Part shown: positions 16,942 to 27,029 of the stretch, in pieces
Layout of the letters: each line of letters begins with the position of its first letter
Position numbering within the stretch: position 1 is the stretch's first letter
Source of the DNA: JAUWOY01 sp034431315
GTDB lineage: Bacteria > Chloroflexota > Anaerolineae > VGOG01
NCBI GenBank assembly: GCA_034431315.1
Contig: DAOUDK010000009.1
Location: forward strand, 1-55,772
Direction of reading: 5' to 3'
DNA length: 55,772 bases
Program-made: the position numbers and the translations under genes
The notes under the pieces: model-generated
Databases searched by the model: none
Told to the model about the DNA's origin: nothing
Seen by the model: the letters and a program-made list of their open reading frames with translations, nothing else

Positions 16942-18753
16942 TTACGCAGCCTTGCCCTTGAACTGGCTCATGTACAAATTGTGATAGAACCCGCCTTGCG
17001 CCAGCAGCTCGTCGTGCGTGCCGCGCTCGATGATACGCCCGTCGTTGATGACGAGAATCTTATCGGCATTACGGATGGTGCTGAGCCGATGGGCAATGAC
17101 GAAGCTGGTGCGGCCTTCCATCAACTGGAGCAAGGCTTTCTGGATGTTGACCTCGGTGCGAGTGTCAACGCTGCTGGTGGCCTCATCCAAGATGAGGACG
17201 CCTGGATCGGCCAAGACTGCGCGGGCGATGGCGAGCAACTGCCGCTGGCCCTGGCTCAGATTGCTGCCGCGCTCCGAAAGCTCGGTGTCGTATCCCTGGG
17301 GCAGGCGGCGGATGAACTGGTCGGCGTTGGCCAGTTTGGCAGCGGCGACACATTCCTCGTCGGTGGCATCGAGTCGGCCGTAGCGGATGTTCTCCATCAC
17401 CGTCTCGGAGAACAGAAAGGTGTCTTGCAGCACGATGCCCAGTTGGCGGCGCAGGGAATCCTTCTGCACCTGGCGGATGTCCCGTCCATCAATGGCGATA
17501 GCGCCGCCCTGGATGTCGTAGAAGCGTGTGAGCAGGTTGACCATCGTCGTCTTGCCCGCGCCCGTCGGGCCGACCAGGGCAATCGTCTGCCCTGGCCTGG
17601 CGGTTAGGCTCATATCCCTGATGACGGGCACGCCGGGCACGTAGCTGAAGTCCACGTGGTCGAAGGCCACCTCACCAGCGACGTCGTCGAGTGCGACGGC
17701 GTCAGGCGCGTCGGTGAGTTCCGGCTGCTCGTCAATCACTTCGAAGACCCGCTCGGCTCCAGCCAGTGCGGACTGGATCTGGTTGTAGAGGTTGCCCAGA
17801 TGGCGCAGCGGCGCGGCGAACTTGCGCGAATAGTTGTAGAAGACGGCAATAGTGCCGACCGTAGCCCAGCCCTGGAGCACCATCCAGCCGCCCAGCCCGG
17901 CGACCACGGCGATGTTGGCGTTGCTCAGAATGCCCATCAGCGGCGGGACCAGCATCGCGTAAGTCTGAGCCTGGATGCCGACCTGGCGCACCATCTCGTT
18001 AGCCGCGTCAAAATCCGCCAGCGTGCTGGCCTCTTGCCCAAAGGCCATGATGACTCGCTGCCCGCTGAACATCTCCTCCAATTGCCCGTTCAACCGCCCG
18101 ATCCGCATCTGGTACTCGCGGAAGCCCCTGCGAGTGCGCTTCCCCACGAAGCCCACCAACCCCATCATCAGCGGGAAGACGATCATCGAGCCTAGCGCCA
18201 GCCAGAAGTTGATAGCAAACATCATCACCAGGACGCCAGCCAGCGAGAGCAATCCGCCGAACAGATCCGTCACGTTCTGCGCCAGCACGCGGCTGATGGC
18301 GTCCAGGTCGTTGGTCAGGCGGCTCATCAACTCGCCGTGCGGATGCCGGTCGAAGAAGCTGAGCGAGAGGGTCTGCAGGTGCTCAAATAGATCACGGCGC
18401 AGGCTGCGCATCGCTTGTTGGGAGACCCGCGCCATGACCACGCCCTGTCCGATCTTCGCCAGCCACGCGCCTGCGTACGCACCCAGCATCAGCAAGACGA
18501 TGCGCAGCAGTCCCGCCAAATCGCCAGTAGCGATGAACTTGTCAATGGAGAGGCCCATCAGGAAAGGCACGAGTAAATCCAGGAGCGTGTTCACCACCAC
18601 CAGGACGAGCACGCCCCCCAGCACCCACTTGTAGGGCCGCAAGTTGGCGAGCAGTCGCCGCAGCGTGCCGCGCACATCGCGGGCTTTTTCGATTTTCGCG
18701 CCTCTGTGCCTTCCACCAGGGCCGGGCAGGCCGGTGGCCTGTCGTCTAGCCAT
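16942..18753 (-). CDS. ABC exporter half-transporter, canonical ATPase site
   Basis: Fused membrane and ATPase half-transporter (603 residues): six-helix ABC1 domain (~35-330) and an NBD. The NBD has Walker A GPTGAGKTT, signature LSQGQ (last Gly kept), Walker B LILDEATSSVD with the catalytic Glu, and H-loop VIAHRLST. The upstream neighbour lacks these catalytic residues, so the two most likely form a heterodimeric exporter of the BmrCD/TM287-288 type. The start overlaps the end of that gene by eight bases. Substrate unknown; drug or lipid export is typical. Confidence 0.92.
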   Translation of the reverse strand: MARRQATGLPGPGGRHRGAKIEKARDVRGTLRRLLANLRPYKWVLGGVLVLVVVNTLLDLLVPFLMGLSIDKFIATGDLAGLLRIVLLMLGAYAGAWLAKIGQGVVMARVSQQAMRSLRRDLFEHLQTLSLSFFDRHPHGELMSRLTNDLDAISRVLAQNVTDLFGGLLSLAGVLVMMFAINFWLALGSMIVFPLMMGLVGFVGKRTRRGFREYQMRIGRLNGQLEEMFSGQRVIMAFGQEASTLADFDAANEMVRQVGIQAQTYAMLVPPLMGILSNANIAVVAGLGGWMVLQGWATVGTIAVFYNYSRKFAAPLRHLGNLYNQIQSALAGAERVFEVIDEQPELTDAPDAVALDDVAGEVAFDHVDFSYVPGVPVIRDMSLTARPGQTIALVGPTGAGKTTMVNLLTRFYDIQGGAIAIDGRDIRQVQKDSLRRQLGIVLQDTFLFSETVMENIRYGRLDATDEECVAAAKLANADQFIRRLPQGYDTELSERGSNLSQGQRQLLAIARAVLADPGVLILDEATSSVDTRTEVNIQKALLQLMEGRTSFVIAHRLSTIRNADKILVINDGRIIERGTHDELLAQGGFYHNLYMSQFKGKAA

Positions 18754-20536
18754 TTCGAGCCTCCCCCAGCTGCGATTCGTAAATCTCCCGATAGATGGGA
18801 CTGGAGGCCATCAGTTCGGCGTGCGTGCCTTCGGCGGCGATCTGCCCCTGGTCCAGCACCACGATCTTGTCGGCGTTGAGCACGGTGCTGATGCGCTGGG
18901 CGATGACGAAGGTAGTGCAACCAGCCATCAACTGCTCCAACTCCGCTTCGATTTTGGCCTCCGTCTCCACATCCACCGCGCTGGTGCTGTCGTCCAGGAT
19001 GAGGACTTTGGGCTGCACCAGCAGGGCGCGGGCGATGGCGATCCGCTGCTTCTGCCCGCCCGACAGGTTCACCCCCCGCTGCCCGACCAGCATATCGTAG
19101 CCGTCTGGGAAAGTGGTGATGAAGTCGTGGGCCTGGGCAGCTTTGGCTGCGGCGATGACTTCTTCGTCCGTCGCGCCGGGGCGACCGTAGCGGATGTTAT
19201 CGCGGACGGTTCCGCTGAACAGCACTGTCTCTTGAAGCGTGATGCCTATTTGGGCGCGTAACGCGTCCAGCGGGATGTCGCGCACATCCACGCCGTCCAG
19301 CGTCACCCGCCCGGCCTCCACGTCATAGAAGCGGGGGATCAGGTGGATGAGGCTGGATTTGCCCGAACCGGTCGCGCCCAGGATGGCCACCGTCTGCCCT
19401 GGTTCGGCCACCAGGTTGATGCCGTTCAGCACCGGCTCGTCAGACGTAGTAGCGATTTTAGTCGCTCTTGTGCCGTCGAAACGACTGAAGTCGTTACTAC
19501 TGTTGTAGCTGAAGTAGACGTTTTCAAAAGCGACGCGCCCGGTTACGTCGGGCAAGGCCCGCGCTTGCGGGCGGTTTTGCACGTCGGGGGTGCTGTCCAA
19601 CACCTCCCAGATGCGCGCGGCGGAGGCATCGGCGGCGGAGAGTGGCCCGATCATGCCGCCCAGCATCATCATCGGGAAGAGCGAGTAGGACATGTAATTG
19701 ATCGAGGCCACGATCTCGCCCACGGTGAAATCGCCGGCGATGGCCAGCTTTCCCCCAAACCAGACGACGCCCACGACCGCCAGGTTGACGAGGACCAGCA
19801 TGGTGGGAATTAGCACAGCTATGAGTTGCATCACTTTGATATTATCATCTGTCAGACCGATGTTGGCCTGGTCGAAGCGGGCGTTTTCGTGCTCGACGCG
19901 CACGAAGGCCTTGACCACCCGCACGCCCGCCAGGTTCTCCTGCAAGACCTGGTTCAATTTGTCCAGCTTTGCCTGCACCGACAAGAAGAGCGGGCGCGCC
20001 GTGGTGAGGAAGAACCAAATGATACCCAGGATCACCGGCATCAGCGCCAGCATCAGCAGCGCCAACCGCGTGCTGGTATTGATCAACATGACCGCGCTGC
20101 CCATCATCCACAGCGGCGCGCGGGTCAGCAGGCGAAGAGACATCTGCACGATCATCTGCACCTGGCTCACGTCGCTGGTCGCGCGCACCAGCAGTTGGCC
20201 CGTCTGGATACGGTCCAGGTTGCCAAAGGAGAACGTCTGCACCTTGCGGACGATCGCGCTGCGCAAGTCCGCGCCCGCGCTCTGCGCCACCCGCACCGAC
20301 AGCAGCGTGTTGCCGATGGCAAACAACGCACTGAGGAGCGCGGCCCCCAGCATCAGCAGGGAGGTAGTTAGGATCATTCCCACGTCTTGCCTGGCGATGC
20401 CTTGATCAATGACCCGTTGGGTCAGCCGTGGGATCAGCAAGTCCGCCACCACCACGCCCATCAACAGCAGCATTGACAGGATGGCCTTCCTTCTGTAAGG
20501 TTTGACAAAGCGTACCATACGTCGCAGTGATTTCAT
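18746..20536 (-). CDS. ABC exporter half-transporter, degenerate ATPase site
   Basis: Partner half-transporter (596 residues) with a six-helix membrane domain and an NBD. Walker A GATGSGKSS and signature LSGGQKQRIAIARAL are intact, but the Walker B end is LILDDSTSAVD (Glu replaced by Asp) and the H-loop reads VIAQRIST (His replaced by Gln). These are hallmarks of the inactive site in heterodimeric exporters. A palindromic element (19446-19500) inserts about 18 residues (near SRFDGTRATKIATTSDEP) between the first NBD strands, before Walker A. ATG 20534-20536 begins MKSLRRMVRFVKPYRRKA. Confidence 0.92.
   Translation of the reverse strand: MKSLRRMVRFVKPYRRKAILSMLLLMGVVVADLLIPRLTQRVIDQGIARQDVGMILTTSLLMLGAALLSALFAIGNTLLSVRVAQSAGADLRSAIVRKVQTFSFGNLDRIQTGQLLVRATSDVSQVQMIVQMSLRLLTRAPLWMMGSAVMLINTSTRLALLMLALMPVILGIIWFFLTTARPLFLSVQAKLDKLNQVLQENLAGVRVVKAFVRVEHENARFDQANIGLTDDNIKVMQLIAVLIPTMLVLVNLAVVGVVWFGGKLAIAGDFTVGEIVASINYMSYSLFPMMMLGGMIGPLSAADASAARIWEVLDSTPDVQNRPQARALPDVTGRVAFENVYFSYNSSNDFSRFDGTRATKIATTSDEPVLNGINLVAEPGQTVAILGATGSGKSSLIHLIPRFYDVEAGRVTLDGVDVRDIPLDALRAQIGITLQETVLFSGTVRDNIRYGRPGATDEEVIAAAKAAQAHDFITTFPDGYDMLVGQRGVNLSGGQKQRIAIARALLVQPKVLILDDSTSAVDVETEAKIEAELEQLMAGCTTFVIAQRISTVLNADKIVVLDQGQIAAEGTHAELMASSPIYREIYESQLGEARNG
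19446..19500. repeat. GTAGTAGCGACT palindromic element inside an ABC exporter gene
   Basis: Imperfect 21-bp inverted arms, GTAGTAGCGATTTTAGTCGCT and AACGACTGAAGTCGTTACTAC, around a 13-base centre. It is translated in frame. One arm of the same element recurs at 24835-24855. Confidence 0.8.
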
Positions 20537-20566
20537 TGTCTGTGATTTTCTCTCCTGCGCTCTGAG

Positions 20567-20595
20567 CCCCGTCCCCGGGGCGGCCCGAGGACGGG
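20567..20595. repeat. GC-rich palindrome upstream of the ABC exporter pair
   Basis: Outer arms CCCGTCC / GGACGGG with an inner GGGC-G-GCCC. It sits about 30 bp ahead of the exporter start on the minus strand and may fold in the leader RNA. Confidence 0.55.
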
Positions 20596-20642
20596 CCTTT
20601 GAGCCTTTAAGTTGATACTGGCCTCTTTCACCAACTTCACAG

Positions 20643-20728
20643 TCTCAGCACATCGCAATTTGCTCCCGCTGGATCGCCAGATCCAGCGGCCTCGCGGCGG
20701 ATTTGGCAATCCGCCGCGAGCGACTGAG
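20643..20728. repeat. two-hairpin palindromic repeat, copy 2
   Basis: Same architecture as 1466-1540: outer CTCAG/CTGAG arms, GCTC...GAGC, hairpin GCTGGAT-gcca-ATCCAGC, linker GGCCTC, hairpin GCGGCGGATT-tggc-AATCCGCCGC. The stem sequences differ from copy 1 but pair perfectly. It lies between the MacB-like permease and the exporter pair. Confidence 0.75.
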
Positions 20729-20747
20729 ATCTACTGAATCTACCACC

Positions 20748-21971
20748 TTACTCGTACCGCAGCGCCTCAATGGGCCGCAGGCTGGCCGCTCGCCAGGCGG
20801 GGTAGATACCGAAGATCAGCCCGACGGCGCCGGCAAAGCCGGAGGCCATCAGCACCGTGCCGGGGTCCACCACGGGGGTCAGGTCGGCGGACAGATTGCC
20901 GATCAGGGTAGAAGTAGCCACCCCTATGGCGATCCCCAGCACGCCGCCTATCAGGCTCATCACCAACGACTCGATCAAGAACTGGGCCAGAATATCCCGC
21001 TTGAGCGCGCCCACGGCTTTGCGGATGCCGATCTCCCGCGTCCGCTCGGTGACGCTGACCAGCATGATGTTCATGATGCCGATCCCGCCCACCACCAGCG
21101 AGATGCCGGCGATAGCTCCCAGGAATATGGTGATGGTGCCCATGATGACGTCGAACGCAGCCAGAATATCGCTCTGGCTGAGGATGGTGAAATCATCGTC
21201 GGCCTGGTAAGCGATGTCGTGGCTTTCGCGCAGCGTTTCTTTGATCTGTACGGTTGCTTCGTCCATCAATTCTTCGTTTTGCGCCTGGACGACGATGGCG
21301 TGCACTGCTCGCTCGCCGCTGCGGGTGCGAGTGGGATAGAGCCGGCTCTGCGCCGTGGTAAGGGGGATAAAGATCTGATCGTCATCACTTATGAACCCCA
21401 TCCCGCCCCTGGCCTCCAGCACACCAATCACCTCATACTGAACCCCCCTGATTTTTACAGCCTTGCCGATGGGGAATTCTTCGTCGGAGAACAGATCGTC
21501 GGCGACGTTGGCTCCCAGGACGGCTACCCGGGCTTTGGTGTCCAGGTCGTTTTCCGTCAGCCCATCCCCTAATTCCAGGGTCAGGCTGCGGATATCCAAA
21601 TAGTTGGCGGTGACGCCGGCGACGGTGATACGGGTATCACGGCGGCCGTAGAGCACTTGCTGATTGCCTTGTATCTGGGCGCTCACTTCCTTCACCGCCG
21701 GAGCATAGAGCGGATCCGCCAGCATCTCCACATCCCCCATGCTCAAGGCCTGATAGCCGCCACTGTTGTCCTGATCCGTCATTACGGTGATCAGGTTTGA
21801 ACCGATGGCTTGAATCTCGCTTTCGATGGAAGCACTGACGCCGTTACCGATAGAGATCAGGGCGATCACGGCGGCCACGCCGATGATGACACCCAGCATG
21901 GTCAGCACTGCGCGCATTTTGTTGGTCACCAAGCTGTCAACGGCAGTCAAAAGACTCTCTGTCAGGTTCAT
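20748..21971 (-). CDS. MacB-like ABC transporter permease
   Basis: Inner-membrane component of a tripartite-style efflux or lipoprotein system. It is 407 residues: an N-terminal membrane helix (MLGVIIGVAAVIALISIG), a long extracytoplasmic MacB core domain (~45-285), then an FtsX domain with three C-terminal helices (LVVGGIGIMNIMLVSVTERT is the family signature). I start at ATG 21969-21971 (MNLTESLL), preceded by GGGGGGAAAC. The frame extends to 22001, but those residues derive from a heptamer array. It follows its ATPase gene with a leader made of repeats. Confidence 0.93.
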   Translation of the reverse strand: MNLTESLLTAVDSLVTNKMRAVLTMLGVIIGVAAVIALISIGNGVSASIESEIQAIGSNLITVMTDQDNSGGYQALSMGDVEMLADPLYAPAVKEVSAQIQGNQQVLYGRRDTRITVAGVTANYLDIRSLTLELGDGLTENDLDTKARVAVLGANVADDLFSDEEFPIGKAVKIRGVQYEVIGVLEARGGMGFISDDDQIFIPLTTAQSRLYPTRTRSGERAVHAIVVQAQNEELMDEATVQIKETLRESHDIAYQADDDFTILSQSDILAAFDVIMGTITIFLGAIAGISLVVGGIGIMNIMLVSVTERTREIGIRKAVGALKRDILAQFLIESLVMSLIGGVLGIAIGVATSTLIGNLSADLTPVVDPGTVLMASGFAGAVGLIFGIYPAWRAASLRPIEALRYE

Positions 21972-22011
21972 TGTTTCCCCCCAAAAAAGCTCAAAGCTCA
22001 AAGTTCAAAGC

Positions 22012-22724
<713 letters not shown>

Positions 22725-22728
<4 letters not shown>

Positions 22729-24704
22729 GGGCGTAGTCTCCTTATTTCTTCTGGTGGCCCCTGTGTAAAGTCCAGCACTTCCTTAACCTCGCCAATGGCC
22801 AGTTGATCGCCCTTCTCCAGACCACTGGTGATCTCGGTATACTTGTTGTCGCGCAAGCCTATCGTGACCTCTGTCCTGGCAACTGTATCGCCTTGAACCA
22901 GGTTGACGTAGTACTTGCCTGCCTGGCGGTCGGCGGTGATGGCTCGATTGGGCACCAGGACCACACCTTCTCGATTGTCCGTAACCAATTCGGCGTTGGC
23001 CGTCATGCCAGAGCGAATGGGTAACTCACCGGCGTCCAGGCTCAGACGCACCTGGTAGGTCACGATTTCGGCTCCGCTCTTAGCTTTGGGAGCGATGGAG
23101 ACCAATTCTCCGGTCAGCTCTTCATCCGGCCAGGTTTCCAGGGTGACGACGGCCTGTTGACCCACCGCCAGGCTGCCGATGTCTATCTCGTCCACGTCCA
23201 GCACCACTTCCAGGCTGCTCGTGTCCATCAGGTCCACTGCCAGGCCGGTGGCCCACTCGCCGACGGCAACGTACACTTCCGTCACCACGCCGTCAAAGGG
23301 GGCCACCAGCATGGCTTTGGTCAGATTGTCTCGGGCTTCTTCCAGAGAGATTCGCGCTTGCGCCACCTGCGCCTCGGCAATGGACAGCCTTTCCTCCGAC
23401 GCACCTGCCAGCAACGACGCCAGATTGGCCTCCGCCTGGGCTACGGCGGCCTCGGCTTGCAGCACGCCCGCCTCGGCCTGCGCCACCTGTGCCTCGGCTG
23501 CGGCTATCTTTTCCTCCGATGCGCCCGCCAGCAGCGTTGCCAGGTTGGCCTCTGCCTGGGTCACGGCAGCCTCGGCCTGCAACACGCCCGCTTCAGCCTG
23601 CGTCACCGACGCTTCGGCCTGGACAACCGTTGCCTCGGACTGGGCGATCTGGTCGTCAATGTCGTCCAACTGCGCCTGGGCATTGGTCACCTGGGCCTCT
23701 GCCGCCGCCACTGATGCCCTGGCTGCGGCGATGACCTCATCCGTCGCGCCCTCCTGGGCCTGCAAGTAGTTGATCTCGGCCACGCGGACAGCGATCTCGG
23801 CGTTGGCTACCGCGATGTCCATTTGATCCTTCATGTATCCGGGAGTCCCTGGTCGGCCTTTCATCGCATCTCGTTCTAACTGGGCGTTCCACAGGCTGTT
23901 CTTGGTCTGTTCCCAATTCAAGAGAGCCTGCTCTATCGTCTCGGCGTCCGCGCCCTCCAGCAGCGCGGTCAACTGTGCTTGCGCGCTGCTCAGCGCGGCC
24001 CGCGCGCTCTTGAGGTTTGCCTCGGCGGTCACGTCGGCGTCGGCCAGTGTGTCACGAGAGAGCTTGGCCTTAGTCAGTGAGCTACGAGCGCTGACCAGTC
24101 CGGCCTGGGCATTGGCCAGACTCGCTTTGGCGCTGTCGAGCGACGCCTCGGCGGCCGCGATCTCTTCCTCGGAAGCTCCTCGTCGCAGTCCGGCCAGGTT
24201 GGCCTTCGCCTGGGACACGGAGGCCTCTGCTTGCAGCACGCCCGCCTCGGCCTGCGTCACCGACGCTTCGGCGGCCGTTATCTCCTCGTCGGACGCCCCC
24301 TGTCGCAGTTCCGCCAGGCTTGCCTCCTGGATCGCCAGGCTCTGCTTCGCCGAGCGGACCGCCCGCTCCAGGCTGCCGGCCTCTAAGCGGATCAGGACAT
24401 CGCCGGCCTGCATCTCGTCGCCGACCTCGACGTAGACCTCTTTCACCTGGCCGGCAATCCCCAGCGCCAGGTGAGCTTCCCGCTGGGGGAGCACTCGTCC
24501 GCTGGCCGTCGCCCCGGCGGAGAGGTCGCCGATGAAGGTGGTGACGATCTGATCAGCCTCCGGATTGGCAGCCAGGGCGCGGCTTTGGCGGAGTTGTGCC
24601 AAGGGGCGATTATTGACAACCCAGACAACGGCGGCCACAATCACCACCGCCACCACCGCTAAGATAATCCAGCGAGCACGCTTACTTTTCTTCTCAGATT
24701 CCAC
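22725..24704 (-). CDS. HlyD/MacA-like membrane fusion protein with expanded coiled coil
   Basis: Periplasmic-adaptor-type protein partnering the MacB-like ABC pair (659 residues, far longer than the usual 350-450). One N-terminal membrane helix (WIILAVVAVVIVAAVVWVV) is followed by a split biotinyl-lipoyl domain and a very long alpha-helical hairpin. The C-terminal beta-barrel includes SIAPKAKSGAEIVTYQV and LVPNRAI. The hairpin holds at least three repeats of a ~38-residue unit (QAEAGVLQAEA..ANLA..L..GASEE). I start at GTG 24702-24704, with GGAGGA seven bases upstream; an extension to 24767 lacks such a site. It is first in a three-gene operon. Confidence 0.92.
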
Positions 24705-24731
24705 TTGTATTCCTCCCTTCGTTGTGCCCTT

Positions 24732-24760
24732 ATTGTACCAGAAAACGGCAGTTTGCGAAA
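24732..24760 (-). promoter_or_regulatory. possible promoter of the efflux operon
   Basis: Minus strand TACAAT (24732-24737), with a weak TTCGCA about 16 bp upstream. It sits just ahead of the GTG start of the membrane fusion protein. Confidence 0.4.
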
Positions 24761-24834
24761 GTGCCATTGGTCAGTTCGGGGGGCATGACGAAAGTCATAC
24801 TGGACACCGGCGTTTTTCGTAACAATGGAGCTAA

Positions 24835-24855
24835 AGCGACTAAAGTCGCTACTAC
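24835..24855. repeat. GTAGTAGCGACT element, single arm
   Basis: AGCGACTAAAGTCGCTACTAC matches the arm of the element at 19446-19500 and can fold as GCGACT/AGTCGC. Confidence 0.7.
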
Positions 24856-24879
24856 CGCTACTACGAACTCCATATTGGC

Positions 24880-24908
24880 TTGATAAATGTCTGCTTTTGA
24901 TGTATACT
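24880..24908 (+). promoter_or_regulatory. sigma70-type promoter for the GH57 gene
   Basis: TTGATA, 17-bp spacer, TATACT, about 125 bp before the ATG of the branching enzyme. Confidence 0.65.
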
Positions 24909-24937
24909 TAAACGCAACACAACATCGGATTGAGAAA

Positions 24938-24962
24938 GGCTTGTCCTGAGCTTGTCGAAGGG
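24938..24962. repeat. TCCTGAGCNTGTCGAAGG dispersed repeat
   Basis: GGCTTGTCCTGAGCTTGTCG followed by AAGGG. It is related to 41354-41377 (reverse orientation). From general knowledge, this repeat type is widespread in environmental genomes. Confidence 0.65.
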
Positions 24963-25033
24963 AACAGATTTTCTTGCTCCCAATCCGTTTGATTCTAAAT
25001 CCGTTGTAGTCTTGTTTCAAAAGGAGAAACCCA

Positions 25034-26728
25034 ATGAAAAAAGGAGCTTTCACTTTTGTGCTACATAGCCATCTGCCCTATTGCCGCATGGCGGGGCGCT
25101 GGCCGCACGGCGAGGAGTGGCTGCACGAGGCCGCCTCGGAGACCTACGTTCCCCTCCTCAACGCCCTCTACGACCTGAAGGAGGGCGGCTACCCCATCAA
25201 GTTGACCATCGGCCTGACCCCCGTTTTGGCCGAGCAGTTGGCCGATCCCCTGGTGCTGGCCCACTTCGAGCTCTATCTGGAGCAGAACATCGAGGCTGCC
25301 CAGGACGACATCGAGCGCTTCCAGAAGGCCGACGAGCCCCACCTGGAGCACCTGGCCACTTTCTTCCGCGACTGGTACGGAAACATCCTGGACACCTTTA
25401 GAGATCGCTTCGGAAGGGACATCGTGGGCGCCTTCAAGAAGCTCCAGGACGAGGGCTATCTGGAGATCATCACCTCCGCCGCCACCCACGGCTACCTTCC
25501 CCTGCTCTCCCGCGATTCCTCGATCTACGGCCAACTGAAGGCCGGCGTGGAGAGCTATCGCCGGCTCTTCGGGCGGATGCCGCGGGCCATCTGGCTGCCG
25601 GAGTGCGCCTATCGTCCGGCCTTCTACGCCAAAGCAGACGGGAAGCGCTACTACAAGCCTGGTATAGAGGAGTTTCTGGCCGAGATGAACATCGGGGGCT
25701 TCTTCAGCGAGACCCACACCATTGAGGGCGGGCTGCCAGTGGGCAAGGCCGCTGGCGACGCCGTGGGCTACGGGGACGTGCCCAAGCGCATCGCGGTGCC
25801 CCTGCCCGACTACGTAGAGCCTACAGAGAAGACCACCTACCAGCCCTACTACGTGGCCGAGGGCAGAGGCGAGGGCGTGTACTCGCCCGTGGCCGTCATG
25901 GGGCGCAACAACCGCACGGGGATGCAGGTCTGGTCGGCCGACTGGGGGTATCCAGGCGACTACGACTACCTGGAGTTCCACAAAAAAGACGGCGTTTCAG
26001 GTCTACGGTACTGGCGAGTGACCGGGCCGCGGGTTGATCTGGGGCGGAAGGATTACTATTACCCTGACTGGGCTGCGTACAAAGTAGGGGAACACTCCCG
26101 CCACTTCGCCTGGCTGGTTGACGACCTGGTGTCCAGGTACCACGAGGAGAACGGCGGATTCGGCCTCATCGCCTCCAATTACGACACCGAGCTCTTCGGC
26201 CACTGGTGGTTCGAGGGCATCGAGTGGATGCGGGAGGTGCTGAGGATCCTGAGCCAAAGCGAGACGGTGGAGCTGACCACGGCCAGCGATTATCTCGAGC
26301 AGCACCCGCCTGAGGACGTGTTGGCCTTGCCGGAGGGCTCCTGGGGCACGGGGGGAGGCCACTGGACCTGGGACAATCACGAGACCCGCTGGATGTGGGA
26401 GCCTATCCACGAAGCTGAGCGTCGCATGGAAAAACTCGTGGCCCAGCATCCCGACGCCCAGGGCGATCTGGCCGAGGTCCTCAACCAGGCCGCGCGGGAG
26501 CTTTTGCTGATGCAATCCAGCGATTGGCCCTTCCTGGTAACCACGGGCCAGGCCCGCGAGTACGCCATCGTCCGCTTCAACGAGCACCTGGAGCGCTTCG
26601 ACCGTTTGGCCGAACTCGCCGAGGCCGGGCGGGCGGACCCGGCCCTGGTCGCAGAACTTTACGAACGAGATAAGCTTTTCCCGAACATTGACTATCGCTG
26701 GTTTGCGGATAGGGAAGGGAGCAACTGA
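25034..26728 (+). CDS. GH57 1,4-alpha-glucan branching enzyme
   Basis: Builds alpha-1,6 branches in glycogen-like polymers in the cytoplasm. A 564-residue GH57 protein with the family's conserved regions in order: FVLHSHLPYCR, the nucleophile E190 in WLPECAYRP, GVYSPVAVMGRN / WSADWGYPGDYDY, and acid D384 in YDTELFGHWWFEG. A C-terminal helical domain follows (GTGGGHWTWDNHETRWMW onward), as in the TK1436/Thermus enzymes. ATG 25034 is preceded by AAAGGAGAAACCC. It is monocistronic, with its own promoter. Confidence 0.93.
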   Translation: MKKGAFTFVLHSHLPYCRMAGRWPHGEEWLHEAASETYVPLLNALYDLKEGGYPIKLTIGLTPVLAEQLADPLVLAHFELYLEQNIEAAQDDIERFQKADEPHLEHLATFFRDWYGNILDTFRDRFGRDIVGAFKKLQDEGYLEIITSAATHGYLPLLSRDSSIYGQLKAGVESYRRLFGRMPRAIWLPECAYRPAFYAKADGKRYYKPGIEEFLAEMNIGGFFSETHTIEGGLPVGKAAGDAVGYGDVPKRIAVPLPDYVEPTEKTTYQPYYVAEGRGEGVYSPVAVMGRNNRTGMQVWSADWGYPGDYDYLEFHKKDGVSGLRYWRVTGPRVDLGRKDYYYPDWAAYKVGEHSRHFAWLVDDLVSRYHEENGGFGLIASNYDTELFGHWWFEGIEWMREVLRILSQSETVELTTASDYLEQHPPEDVLALPEGSWGTGGGHWTWDNHETRWMWEPIHEAERRMEKLVAQHPDAQGDLAEVLNQAARELLLMQSSDWPFLVTTGQAREYAIVRFNEHLERFDRLAELAEAGRADPALVAELYERDKLFPNIDYRWFADREGSN

Positions 26729-26903
26729 GTTTTTGTACACATCGCCAACCGGTAGAACATCGGCAAGTCGGCCGATGACCTGGTGGCCCTGTGGAACGCC
26801 GACCACGCTGATGATCCGGTGGGGTAAGGGAGAGGGGGAAAAAGAGATGGGGCGGAGGGCGGTATTGCCCTCTGTCCCATTGCTCCATCTTTCTGATGAG
26901 GAA
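26729..26903. other. intergenic region after the GH57 gene
   Basis: No supported gene. A short open stretch (NIGKSADDLVALWNADHADD, 26755-26826) looks coding but is flanked by stops; it may be a decayed fragment. An imperfect palindrome (GGGGCGGAGGGC / GCCCTCTGTCCC) lies near 26849-26880. Confidence 0.4.
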
Positions 26904-26937
26904 AGCCACCCGCATCAACCGCACAGGTGGCTTTTTT
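26904..26937 (+). terminator. terminator-like hairpin before the RRM gene
   Basis: GCCACC...GGTGGC stem followed by TTTTTTCTC. A 27-base core differs at four positions from the hairpin at 47309-47340 near cspA. It lies just upstream of the RRM promoter. Confidence 0.7.
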
Positions 26938-26950
26938 CTCCCTGAGATTA

Positions 26951-26979
26951 TTGACAAAACTATAGTAATGTGGTATGAT
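26951..26979 (+). promoter_or_regulatory. strong sigma70-type promoter for the RRM gene
   Basis: TTGACA, 17-bp spacer, TATGAT. The transcript would start near 26986, about 45 bases before the start codon. Confidence 0.85.
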
Positions 26980-27029
26980 ATATTCAAGAACAGCACCGCA
27001 GTAAGAAAAATAGATAAGAAGGAGTCAGA

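Larger units (their letters stand above)
24768..25033. other. intergenic region with repeats and the GH57 promoter
   Basis: Divergent intergenic space. It holds one arm of the GTAGTAGCGACT element (24835-24855, itself a hairpin), a promoter (24880-24908) and a GGCTTGTCCTGAGCTTGTCG repeat (24938-24962). No gene is seen. Confidence 0.7.

Noticed and set aside
21972..22001. Permease start at 22001
   Set aside because: The extra residues are encoded by the heptamer array; ATG 21971 has a GGGGGG site and matches the family.
23380..24310. Non-coding tandem repeat in the membrane fusion gene
   Set aside because: The repeats are in frame and encode coiled-coil units of a plausible adaptor protein.
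26755..26826. Coding-looking fragment after the GH57 gene
   Set aside because: Bounded by stops, no start, no family recognised; recorded only as a possible decayed fragment.
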